Below, one piece after another: positions 14,416 through 22,364 of a stretch of 38,514 nucleotides of DNA; position 1 is the first letter of the stretch, and every line of letters begins with the position of its first letter. The notes under the pieces were generated by a model. The model saw nothing but the letters and a program-made list of their open reading frames with translations, did not search any database and was not told the DNA's origin. Position numbers and translations under genes: made by a program. The stretch spans positions 1 to 38,514 of the forward strand of contig CALZAF010000006.1 in the NCBI GenBank assembly GCA_945612775.1. Reading direction: 5' to 3'. The DNA is from an uncultured bacterium. Lineage in GTDB: Bacteria > Bacteroidota > Bacteroidia > Bacteroidales > Muribaculaceae.

Positions 14416-15780
14416 TTAGTTTTTGAAACTATGTATAGGTGCAGGAATTCTGCCCGAGCGATTGATGAAATTGCTGCAATCGAATTGGTTGACCGGCATG
14501 ATTGGAGCATGGCCGAGCAATCCGCCGAATTCTACTGTGTCGCCAACCGATTTTCCGATAACTGGAATAATGCGAACAGCAGTGGTTTTCTGATTAATCA
14601 TGCCTATGGCACTTTCGTCGGCAATAATGCCAGAGATAGTGCTTGCTTTGGTGTCGCCGGGAATTGCAATCATGTCGAGCCCAACAGAGCAAACGCATGT
14701 CATGGCTTCGAGCTTCTCTATGGTGAGTGCGCCAGCCATAACTGCATTAATCATGCCTTGATCTTCACTAACTGGAATGAATGCGCCACTCAATCCGCCA
14801 ACATACGACGATGCCATAACGCCGCCTTTTTTCACTTGGTCGTTGAGCATAGCAAGTGCGGCAGTCGTGCCAGGTGCACCAGCATGTTCGAGGCCTATCT
14901 CGTGGAGAATATCGGCAACACTATCGCCAACAGCGGGAGTCGGAGCCAAAGAGAGGTCGATGATGCCGAAAGGCACGTTTAGGCGTTTGCTTGCTTCTTG
15001 AGCCACAAGCTGACCAACGCGGGTGATTTTGAAAGCAGTGCGTTTGATGGTTTCGCAAAGCACTTCGAATGAGGCTCCGCGAATGCTTTCGAGTGCGTAT
15101 TTTACTACGCCTGGACCACTTACGCCCACATTGATTATTGCATCAGCTTCGCTAACACCATGAAATGCACCAGCCATAAATGGGTTGTCGTCGGGGGCAT
15201 TGCAGAGCACCACCAACTTTGCGCAACCTATCGAATTTCTATCTTTGGTAAGTTCGGCGGTCTCCTTGATGATTTCGCCCATTAGGCGAACTGCATCCAT
15301 ATTGATGCCAGTTTTGGTGCTTCCCACATTTACCGAACTGCATATTAAATCGGTTTCAGCCAGTGCTTTAGGAATGCTTCGGATAAGGAGCTCGTCGCTA
15401 CGAGTCATCCCTTTCGACACTACAGCAGAGTAGCCGCCCAAAAAATTTACGCCAAGCACCTTAGCTGCCTGGTCGAGCGTGTGAGCAATTTTTACGAAAT
15501 CGTCGGGCGTTTTGCAGCACGATCCACCCACTTGGGCGATAGGAGTGATGCTTATGCGCTTGTTTACGATAGGTATGCAAAATTCGTGGGCAATGTCGTC
15601 GCCGATTTTCACCAAATCGCGTGCATAGGTGGTGATTTTGTTGTATATCTTTTCGCAGCATCTATCGATGTTGCTATCGGCGCAGTCGAGCAGGCTTATT
15701 CCCATGGTGATGGTGCGAACATCGAGGTTTTCCTGCTCAATCATCTTGTTGGTTTCGTTAACTTCGAGAATGCTAATCAT
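14416..15780 (-). CDS. UPF0210 (DUF711, PFL-like) family protein
   Basis: The 454 residues match the full length of the UPF0210 family, which resembles glycyl-radical enzymes of the pyruvate-formate-lyase type in fold assignments but has no settled function. Typical segments are [13 protein letters not shown] near residue 18, [16 protein letters not shown] near 70, [16 protein letters not shown] near 115, [19 protein letters not shown] near 148, [11 protein letters not shown] near 214 and [20 protein letters not shown] near 300. A frame extends to 15861, but the ATG at 15780 opens the conserved N-terminus [14 protein letters not shown]. It lies 38 bases downstream of an ACT-domain gene, the standard partner in other bacteria, which suggests control by a small ligand. 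Confidence 0.9.
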   Translation of the reverse strand: MISILEVNETNKMIEQENLDVRTITMGISLLDCADSNIDRCCEKIYNKITTYARDLVKIGDDIAHEFCIPIVNKRISITPIAQVGGSCCKTPDDFVKIAHTLDQAAKVLGVNFLGGYSAVVSKGMTRSDELLIRSIPKALAETDLICSSVNVGSTKTGINMDAVRLMGEIIKETAELTKDRNSIGCAKLVVLCNAPDDNPFMAGAFHGVSEADAIINVGVSGPGVVKYALESIRGASFEVLCETIKRTAFKITRVGQLVAQEASKRLNVPFGIIDLSLAPTPAVGDSVADILHEIGLEHAGAPGTTAALAMLNDQVKKGGVMASSYVGGLSGAFIPVSEDQGMINAVMAGALTIEKLEAMTCVCSVGLDMIAIPGDTKASTISGIIADESAIGMINQKTTAVRIIPVIGKSVGDTVEFGGLLGHAPIMPVNQFDCSNFINRSGRIPAPIHSFKN

Positions 15781-15818
15781 AATGCAATGATGATTGATGA
15801 TTATTGTCAAATGTAGGC

Positions 15819-16091
15819 TTAGATGCGGTGCATCTTGTCGAAGATTTCTTCGCGTTGGCATTTTATCTGAACGCCAATCTCTTCGCCAATGGCATCCATA
15901 TTCTCTTGAAGCTTCGATAACTTGATGGTTGCGCCACTCATATCCACTATCATCATCATATTGAAGTAACCCTGTATGATGGTTTGTGAGATATCCATGA
16001 TGCTAATGTTCTGAGAAGCAAGGTGATTGCATACTTTGGCAATGATGCCCACAGCATCTTTGCCTAAAACACTAATAATTACCCTTTTCAT
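15819..16091 (-). CDS. ACT-domain protein, UPF0237 family
   Basis: The 90 residues form one ACT domain (beta-alpha-beta-beta-alpha-beta): [20 protein letters not shown], then [23 protein letters not shown], then a helix. GKDAVGI is the usual ligand-loop motif. UPF0237 proteins resemble the regulator GcvR, and the pairing with UPF0210 is conserved, so it probably senses an amino acid or similar metabolite for the neighbour. The ligand is unknown. It follows the mrdA terminator, so it likely has a separate promoter in the short gap before 16092, though no clear -7 element is seen. Confidence 0.9.
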   Translation of the reverse strand: MKRVIISVLGKDAVGIIAKVCNHLASQNISIMDISQTIIQGYFNMMMIVDMSGATIKLSKLQENMDAIGEEIGVQIKCQREEIFDKMHRI

Positions 16092-16114
16092 AATGCTTAT
16101 TGATAAAATAAAAC

Positions 16115-16158
16115 CTAAAAAATCTTTTGTGGGGTAACTGCATTTATGCAGATGCCCC
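16115..16158 (-). terminator. Terminator of the purH-mre-mrdA gene group
   Basis: On the minus strand GGGG (16158-16155) ... CTGCAT-AA-ATGCAG (16151-16138) ... CCCC (16134-16131) folds into a stem with a small internal loop. It is followed by ACAAAAGATTTTTTAGG. It lies just after the mrdA stop. Confidence 0.7.
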
Positions 16159-16173
16159 TACGCCTTAGTTATG

Positions 16174-18033
16174 TTAATGCTTGCGAACGCCACTATAAAT
16201 AATAGTATTGGCGGTCTTCATGCTTTGCTCTAAGTCGAGGCGCTTTACGGTGCCTGTAAGATATTTCTCCATCATGAGTGAACCGATAGGTACACCATAG
16301 GTGGCGCCAAAACCGGCATTTTCTACATACACCGCTATGGCTATCTTAGGGTTGTCCATAGGGGCAAAGCCCATAAATGCCGAGTGGTCGCGACCGTGAG
16401 GGTTCTGGGCAGTACCTGTTTTGCCACACACTTTTATCGAATCAGAGAATTCGGCTCGGCGGCAAGTACCACCAGTAACAGCCATGCGCATACCTTCAGC
16501 CACTTCTTCGTAATAGTTGCTGCTAACTGTAGGCACATGTTTTTCGCGATATATTTCGTCAATCTGTCCACCTTTCACCGCTTTCACCACGTGAGGAGTG
16601 TAGAAATAACCGCGATTGGCTATTGTGGCGCAGAGATTTGCAATCTGCAACGGTGTTGCAAGCACTTCGCCCTGACCGATGGCTATGGAAATAATGGTGT
16701 TGGCTTTCCAATGGCCTTCGCCGTAAACTTTATCGTAGTATTTGCTATTTGGAATAAAGCCGCGGCTTTCGCTTGGTAGGTCGATGCCGAGTCGGTAGCC
16801 ATAGCCCATGCTCACAAGGTGGTTTTTCCATACCTCGAAAGCCTTTGACGTAGAACCATATTTGCTTTTGCGGTCAATCATATTCTTCAATCCCCAACAG
16901 AAATAGGCATTGCATGATGTCTGAATGGCTGGCTTGAGCGCAATGGGAGATGGGTGACCGTGACAACCAACTTTTAATCGCCCCGAAATGTAGCCGTGGT
17001 AACATGGGTAGAGAGTATTGGGCGTCACAATGCCTTCATGGCGCAAGATTAAGCCTTGCGATGGCTTAAATGTGGAGCCCGGTGGGTAAGCTGCCATGAT
17101 TGAACGGTCGAAGAGCGGTTTGAATCGGTCGTTTACGAGTTCGCGATAATGTTTGCCGCGTTCACGTCCTGCAAGTATGCTTGGGTCGTAGGTCGGACTT
17201 GACACAAGTGCCAAAATCTCACCTGTAGATGGCTCGATGGCTACAATTGCCCCAATCTTATTCTGCATCAGTTCCTCGCCATATTTTTGAAGTTCGATGT
17301 CGATGCTGAGAGTTAAATCCTTGCCGGCAATAGGGTTGATGTCGTGCTGTCCGTTGTCGTAACTGCCTTTGATTTTACCGTAAGCGTCGCGTATTAGAAT
17401 TTCCACGCCTTTGCGTCCGCGCAGTTCTTTCTCGTAGCTCTTTTCCACGCCGAGGTCGCCGGTATAGTCGCCTGGACGGTAGTAATCATCGTTGTCGATG
17501 TCGTTTTGATTAACTTCACGAATGTTTCCAAGAATATTCGCTGCATTGTGATAGTTATATTGTCGCAAAATGCGGCGCTGAATAAAGAATCCGGGGAAAC
17601 GATATAGTTTTTCTTGAAGTCGCCCATAGTCTTGAGCCGAAAGTTGGCTCATGAAAGTCTGTTGTGAGTAGGACGAATAATTAGGATTCTTACGAGGATC
17701 TTTAAGGTCGGCTATTCGCTGGTCGAACTCCTCGCGCGTAATGCGCAGAGTCTTGCAGAAGTCGATGGTGTCGAATGGAAGCACATCGCGGGGAATCATT
17801 ACCACGTCGTAGGCGGGCTGGTTGAACACCACCAGGCGCCCATTGCGGTCGTAAATGTATCCTCTTGAGGGATATATGGTTTTTTTCATGAAAGCATTGC
17901 TGTCGGCGTTCTCCTTGTAGGTGCTGTCGCAAACTTGGAGATTGAATAGCCTCACCATGTAGATCATTATAAGAATGAAGATGAAGCCACCAATAACATA
18001 CTTTCTTTTTTCTAACCTATAGTCTTTTCTCAC
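16174..18033 (-). CDS. mrdA: Penicillin-binding protein 2, elongation transpeptidase
   Basis: This class B penicillin-binding protein cross-links peptidoglycan along the side wall with the Rod complex. The 619 residues show a short cytoplasmic tail, one membrane helix (about 13-33) and a dimerisation/pedestal domain from about 50. The transpeptidase domain has S320-T-F-K323, S373-C-N375 and K538-T-G540. The start is GTG at 18033, overlapping mreD by 17 bases; no ATG lies before the membrane helix. It is the last gene of the mre group. RodA, its glycosyltransferase partner, often follows in Bacteroidales but is not here: a terminator and an unrelated ACT gene come next. Confidence 0.96.
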   Translation of the reverse strand: MRKDYRLEKRKYVIGGFIFILIMIYMVRLFNLQVCDSTYKENADSNAFMKKTIYPSRGYIYDRNGRLVVFNQPAYDVVMIPRDVLPFDTIDFCKTLRITREEFDQRIADLKDPRKNPNYSSYSQQTFMSQLSAQDYGRLQEKLYRFPGFFIQRRILRQYNYHNAANILGNIREVNQNDIDNDDYYRPGDYTGDLGVEKSYEKELRGRKGVEILIRDAYGKIKGSYDNGQHDINPIAGKDLTLSIDIELQKYGEELMQNKIGAIVAIEPSTGEILALVSSPTYDPSILAGRERGKHYRELVNDRFKPLFDRSIMAAYPPGSTFKPSQGLILRHEGIVTPNTLYPCYHGYISGRLKVGCHGHPSPIALKPAIQTSCNAYFCWGLKNMIDRKSKYGSTSKAFEVWKNHLVSMGYGYRLGIDLPSESRGFIPNSKYYDKVYGEGHWKANTIISIAIGQGEVLATPLQIANLCATIANRGYFYTPHVVKAVKGGQIDEIYREKHVPTVSSNYYEEVAEGMRMAVTGGTCRRAEFSDSIKVCGKTGTAQNPHGRDHSAFMGFAPMDNPKIAIAVYVENAGFGATYGVPIGSLMMEKYLTGTVKRLDLEQSMKTANTIIYSGVRKH

Positions 18034-18535
18034 GATGGTTGGTAGATAAACTGTCGATACCTAAAATTAAAATAATGCTTAAAAGGCTGCTCGCTGCAAT
18101 GCGCAAGAGTGTGAGCCCGATATTCATCAGCGAGAAAGCTTGAATGCCGAACAGCAGTGCGCAATAAATGAGTGTGAGCGAACTCATAAATCGGAAATAG
18201 ACACTAAATCCCAGTGAATCGATTGATGGGATGGTGTCGGTTATGTCGTCCTCGCGTGGCATGTAAAGACGGAACACGGGCCGCTTGGAAATGGCAAGAA
18301 TTACGCACGACAAGGCATTCATGCCAAGCGAATTGTTGAAAATGTCGATTACCAAACCTGTGAAGAATGCTATGGTCATCAACCAGTTTACTCCCAAGCT
18401 GAGGGGCAAACGTATGATGAAATAGATGAAAATAATAGGTACGGCAACATTGAACAAGCAGATCTTGCTGCAAATGGCTTGTGCCAATACTAATACAAAG
18501 AATAGTATAACGAATTGTATGATGTTGCGAGTCAT
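18017..18535 (-). CDS. mreD: Rod shape-determining protein MreD
   Basis: The 172 residues are mostly hydrophobic, with about five membrane helices, and match the size and profile of MreD, the integral membrane subunit of the Rod elongation complex. Sequence conservation is low in this family, so the call depends strongly on its place between mreC and mrdA. Its ATG overlaps the mreC TAA by one base (TAATG), and its end overlaps mrdA by 17 bases, indicating coupled translation. Confidence 0.9.
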   Translation of the reverse strand: MTRNIIQFVILFFVLVLAQAICSKICLFNVAVPIIFIYFIIRLPLSLGVNWLMTIAFFTGLVIDIFNNSLGMNALSCVILAISKRPVFRLYMPREDDITDTIPSIDSLGFSVYFRFMSSLTLIYCALLFGIQAFSLMNIGLTLLRIAASSLLSIILILGIDSLSTNHREKRL

Positions 18536-19389
18536 TATTTTTTATCCTCCTTTCCGCTTTCTTTTTCTTCGAGTTCGTCAAGTTCTTCCTTGAGTTCGCT
18601 GCTTATGGCTCTCACAGTGCTGAGCTGAGTGAAATCGGTGGTAAGCTTTATCTTAAGCGATATGAAGTTGTCGGTAGCTTCTTTTTTGTCGCTATCGATA
18701 ATGCCTACGATGATACCTTCTGGGAATACCGAAGAGTAACCGCTGGTTACAATAGTGTCGCCTCGGTGATATTGCACATGTCGAGGCATACCTTCGAGCT
18801 GTGCATGATATGGGCTAATGCCATCCCATACCAAGCTGCCGAATGAGTCGCTTCCCTTTACCTTACACGACAAACGGAAATTGGTGTTTAGCAGCGAGAT
18901 AACTCTTGATGCGTTAGGTCCCACTACATCCACTGTTCCCACCACGCCATTTTGATCCACAATGCCCATTTCGGGCTTTATGCCATGCTTCGAGCCTCGA
19001 TTGATGGTTATATAGTTGTGTGGCGATGAGATGTTGTTGCTAATCACGCGAGCCAATATAAATTCATATTGGTTCATATCGTCAGGGATGCTTGTGCTGT
19101 CGGCAGTGGCGAGTCGAAGGTCATTAACCTGATTTCGCAGGCTTATAACCTCGAGTTCGAGTAGGGCATTGCGTTCCTGAAGGTCTTCGTTGATGTCGCG
19201 CAGATTGAAGTAAGATGTGACGCTGCTCATACCGTTATAGACCGATGCCGAGATGGCATTTGCCGATGTGAGGTAAACATGTTGCTGATAAGGATTATTG
19301 TTAAACAGCAAGTAGCAGCTTATAAACATATAGAATATGAATATAAACCAATGACTATGCTTTATGAAAAAATTAAGCAGCTCTTTCAC
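18535..19389 (-). CDS. mreC: Rod shape-determining protein MreC
   Basis: The 284 residues show an N-terminal membrane anchor (about 13-30), a coiled coil (about 64-90, DINEDLQERNALLELEVISLRNQV) and the two-lobed periplasmic beta domain (NRGSKHGIKPEMGIVDQNGVVGTV near 130-155; GDTIVTSGYSSVFPEGIIVG near 210-230). It bridges MreB and the penicillin-binding protein. The C-terminus is a charged Glu/Lys tail. The start is GTG at 19389, 115 bases after the mreB stop. That gap holds a large hairpin. Confidence 0.95.
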   Translation of the reverse strand: MKELLNFFIKHSHWFIFIFYMFISCYLLFNNNPYQQHVYLTSANAISASVYNGMSSVTSYFNLRDINEDLQERNALLELEVISLRNQVNDLRLATADSTSIPDDMNQYEFILARVISNNISSPHNYITINRGSKHGIKPEMGIVDQNGVVGTVDVVGPNASRVISLLNTNFRLSCKVKGSDSFGSLVWDGISPYHAQLEGMPRHVQYHRGDTIVTSGYSSVFPEGIIVGIIDSDKKEATDNFISLKIKLTTDFTQLSTVRAISSELKEELDELEEKESGKEDKK

Positions 19390-19445
19390 TTATCTGTCAA
19401 TTGTGAGGGAGTGATTTAGAAAAAAATGATTAGCTCTATAGATAC

Positions 19446-19483
19446 GCACGAGAAGGCAATGATAAATCAAAGCCTTCTTGCGC
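19446..19483 (-). other. Intercistronic hairpin between mreB and mreC
   Basis: GCACGAGAAGGC (19446-19457) and GCCTTCTTGCGC (19472-19483) form a 12-bp stem with one mismatch and one G-U pair around a 14-base loop. In the minus-strand transcript it has no U-run directly after it (GTATCTATAG), so full termination is unlikely. It may stabilise the mreB message or lower mreC expression. Confidence 0.55.
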
Positions 19484-19504
19484 ACATATCTTCTGTAAAT
19501 TCGC

Positions 19505-20524
19505 TTATCGGATAAGGAATTTAAATCGCTTGATGTTCTTCAAAGCTACACCAGTACCCTTGGCAACCGAAAGAAGTGGATCTTCGGCGATGTGGAACTT
19601 GATGCCAATCTTGTCGGTGAAGCGCTTGTCCAAACCGCGGATGAGAGCACCACCACCAGCAAGGTAGATACCGTTCTTCACGATATCAGAGTAAAGTTCT
19701 GAAGGTGTTTGCTCAAGTGCACTAAGCACAGCAGCCTCAATTTTCGAGATTGTCTTCTCGATACAGTGGCAGATTTCTTGATAAGACACTGGCACTTCGA
19801 GCGGAAGGGCAGTAACCTGGTTAGGACCGCGAACGATGTAGTCTTCGGGTGGGTTTTCAAGTTCAGTAAGAGCCGAACCCACGTTGATTTTGATTTGCTC
19901 GGCAGTACGCTCGCCCACGCGTAGGTTGTGAGCGCGGCGCATGTGTTCGCGAATATCTTCAGTAAGGTCATCGCCGGCAATCTGGATGCTCTTGTTGCTA
20001 ACGATACCACCAAGCGAGATAACTGCGATTTCAGAACTACCGCCACCTATATCTACAATCATGTTGCCTTCAGGAGCCTCTACGTCGAGACCGATACCGA
20101 GGGCTGCAGCCATTGGCTCGTAAATCATATATACGTCGCGACCGCCAGCGTGCTCCGAAGAGTCGCGAACGGCGCGAATCTCTACTTCAGTAGATCCTGA
20201 AGGGATGCCCACAACCATGCGAAGCGATGGGGCAAACCAATTGCTCTTAGAGCTTGCCTTCTTTACAAGACCGCGAATCATAAGTTCGGCAGCATTGAAG
20301 TCGGCAATAACGCCTTTTCTCAAAGGACGCACTGTGCGAATGCCGGCAGGCTCTTTGCCTTGCATCTGGCGAGCCTCTTTACCTACTGCAATCAACTTGC
20401 CGGTAATAGAGTCGAGGGCCACAATTGATGGTTCATCTATCACAATCTTGTCGTTGTGAATGATGAGTGTATTGGCTGTACCTAAGTCAATAGCTATTTC
20501 CTTAGTTAATGAGAATAGTCCCAT
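19505..20524 (-). CDS. mreB: Rod shape-determining protein MreB (bacterial actin)
   Basis: The cytoskeletal ATPase that directs side-wall synthesis. The 339 residues show the actin-fold motifs: phosphate 1 loop DLGTANTLI (12-20), phosphate 2 region NMIVDIGGGSSEIAVISLGG (about 154-173) and the adenosine motif GIYLAGGGALIRGLD (about 286-300). The ATG at 20524 is 47 bases after the purH stop. No promoter or terminator is seen between them, so it may be read from purH as well as from an unseen promoter. Confidence 0.98.
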   Translation of the reverse strand: MGLFSLTKEIAIDLGTANTLIIHNDKIVIDEPSIVALDSITGKLIAVGKEARQMQGKEPAGIRTVRPLRKGVIADFNAAELMIRGLVKKASSKSNWFAPSLRMVVGIPSGSTEVEIRAVRDSSEHAGGRDVYMIYEPMAAALGIGLDVEAPEGNMIVDIGGGSSEIAVISLGGIVSNKSIQIAGDDLTEDIREHMRRAHNLRVGERTAEQIKINVGSALTELENPPEDYIVRGPNQVTALPLEVPVSYQEICHCIEKTISKIEAAVLSALEQTPSELYSDIVKNGIYLAGGGALIRGLDKRFTDKIGIKFHIAEDPLLSVAKGTGVALKNIKRFKFLIR

Positions 20525-20571
20525 AATAAATTAAAAGTCGAAAAAATGTTCTTTAAAATTGCTGATTTGAA

Positions 20572-22098
20572 TTAGTGCTTGAAGTGACGAACACCAGTCA
20601 TAACCATAGCGATGCCGTTCTTGTTGCAGTAGTCAACAGTCTCATTGTCGCGGATGCTGCCACCGGGCTGAATTACTGCGGTGATACCTGCCTTGTGGGC
20701 AATCTCTACGCAGTCGGCAAATGGGAAGAATGCATCAGAAGCCATAACTGCTTCGTTAAGGTCGAACTCGAAGCTGTGAGCCTTTTCGATGGCTTGCTTC
20801 AAGGCATCTACGCGTGAAGTCTGGCCTATGCCGCTTGCCACAAGCTGCTTGTTCTTGGCCAAAACGATAGCGTTGCTCTTGCTGTGCTTAACTATAATGT
20901 TGGCAAATAGAAGGTCTTCGGCTTGCTCAGCGGTGATGGCTTTGTCGGTAGCTTGCTTGAGGTCGGCAACGGTTTCGACGTAATTGTCGCGTTGCTGAAC
21001 CAATGCGCCGTTCAAGCACGAGCGAACTTGAGTGTCGGGACGGTTGAAAGGCTTGATGACCAATATGATGCGATTTTTCTTTTGCTTGAGGATTTGAAGT
21101 GCTTCTTCGGTGTAAGATGGAGCGATGCACACTTCAAAGAAGATCTTGTTCATTTCTTCGGCAGTAGCTGCGTCGATTTCTGCGTTAGTGATAAGCACTC
21201 CGCCGAAAGCCGATACTGGGTCGCCGGCAAGAGCATCTTTCCAAGCTTCGAGAACGGTAGGACGTGAAGCAAGACCGCAAGCGTTGTTGTGCTTAAGCAC
21301 TGCGAAAGTGGTTTCGCTGAAGTCGCTGATTAGGTTTACAGCTGCGTCGATGTCAAGAAGGTTGTTGTAAGAAATTTCCTTGCCGTGAAGCTGGTCGAAT
21401 ATTTCGTTGAAATCACCGAAGAAGTATCCCTTTTGGTGAGGATTTTCGCCATAGCGCATAGCTTTAGGATTGTTGAGCGCATAGCGAAGTGCCGAAGCTT
21501 CGTTGCCGTCGAAATATGAGAATATGTGAGAATCGTAGGCGCTTGAAACGGCGAAGGCTTCCTTAGCAAACCAGCGGCGGTCCTCAAGGGTGGTTTCGGC
21601 GTTGCCGTTAGCCACGAGACGGTCGTAAAGTGGTTGATATTGAGCCTTAGATGCTACGATTACTACATCCTTATAGTTTTTAGCAGCAGCGCGGATAAGA
21701 GAGATGCCGCCTATGTCGATTTTTTCGATAATGTCGGCATCGCTTGCGCCAGATGCTACAGTTTCTTCAAATGGGTAAAGATCGACAATTACCAAGTCAA
21801 TCTCGGGAATATCGTATTTTGCAATCTGCTCTTTGTCGCCTTCGTTGTCGCGGCGGTTGAGAATGCCACCAAACACCTTAGGGTGCAAAGTCTTTACGCG
21901 GCCACCAAGTATTGAAGGATAGCCTGTAAGGTCTTCCACAGCCTCACATTCGTAGCCGAGGCTCTGGATAAATGATTGAGTTCCACCTGTAGAAAGGAAC
22001 TTTACACCATTGTCGTTAAGCACTTTAAGAATTTGGTCAAGTCCGTCTTTATAAAATACTGAGACGAGAGCAGTTTTGATTTTTTTGTTGCCTGTCAT
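20572..22098 (-). CDS. purH: Bifunctional AICAR formyltransferase / IMP cyclohydrolase
   Basis: It catalyses the last two steps of IMP synthesis in the cytosol. The 508 residues are full length. The N-terminal IMP cyclohydrolase domain has FLSTGGT (34-40) and GGRVKTLHPKVFGGIL (65-80). The C-terminal AICAR transformylase has the catalytic K269-H270 in LKHNNACG, and near the end IQPGGSIRDNE. It heads the minus-strand group purH-mreB-mreC-mreD-mrdA and lies downstream of purL, from which it is separated by a hairpin pair and its own -7 element. Confidence 0.98.
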   Translation of the reverse strand: MTGNKKIKTALVSVFYKDGLDQILKVLNDNGVKFLSTGGTQSFIQSLGYECEAVEDLTGYPSILGGRVKTLHPKVFGGILNRRDNEGDKEQIAKYDIPEIDLVIVDLYPFEETVASGASDADIIEKIDIGGISLIRAAAKNYKDVVIVASKAQYQPLYDRLVANGNAETTLEDRRWFAKEAFAVSSAYDSHIFSYFDGNEASALRYALNNPKAMRYGENPHQKGYFFGDFNEIFDQLHGKEISYNNLLDIDAAVNLISDFSETTFAVLKHNNACGLASRPTVLEAWKDALAGDPVSAFGGVLITNAEIDAATAEEMNKIFFEVCIAPSYTEEALQILKQKKNRIILVIKPFNRPDTQVRSCLNGALVQQRDNYVETVADLKQATDKAITAEQAEDLLFANIIVKHSKSNAIVLAKNKQLVASGIGQTSRVDALKQAIEKAHSFEFDLNEAVMASDAFFPFADCVEIAHKAGITAVIQPGGSIRDNETVDYCNKNGIAMVMTGVRHFKH

Positions 22099-22131
22099 AA
22101 TGAAAAATAAAACGCGTTTCTAAATTCTCTG

Positions 22132-22139
22132 CAAAATTA
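22132..22139 (-). promoter_or_regulatory. -7 element of purH
   Basis: TAATTTTG on the minus strand (22139-22132) matches TAnnTTTG and lies 33 bases before the purH ATG. There is no evident TTTG at -33. It may also serve the mre genes. Confidence 0.55.
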
Positions 22140-22251
22140 TTAAAAATTGACTACATATAAGAATAAAAGGCGCTTAAAATGAGATTATTTTGCAATTATT
22201 TTTTCGAATTGACGCTTTTTATTAATTGCATATAGCCAATAAAAGGGATTT

Positions 22252-22302
22252 TTTTTGAAAAGCGCGAATCGTCAAAAAGCGTATTTACTCTTTGACGATT
22301 CG
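22252..22302 (-). terminator. Terminator of purL
   Basis: CGAATCGTCAAA (22265-22276) and TTTGACGATTCG (22291-22302) form a perfect 12-bp stem with a 14-base loop. On the minus strand CGCTTTTC follows, a short U-run. It lies 62 bases after the purL stop. Confidence 0.6.
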
Positions 22303-22315
22303 GTATAGTTAAGGT

Positions 22316-22341
22316 CTTGCTGCTCGCTGGGGCGAGCAAGC
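22316..22341. other. GC-rich hairpin downstream of purL
   Basis: TGCTCGC (22321-22327) and GCGAGCA (22332-22338) pair around a TGGG loop, with a short outer stem TTGC / GCAA across one bulge. There is no U-run on the minus strand. It may protect the 3' end of the purL transcript or assist the following terminator. Confidence 0.45.
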
Positions 22342-22364
22342 AAAAACGGGGTTAGTGCTATCTG

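Noticed and set aside
14347..14982. 211-codon plus-strand frame opposite UPF0210
   Set aside because: It starts in the long hairpin and lies opposite a conserved gene; the translation looks random.
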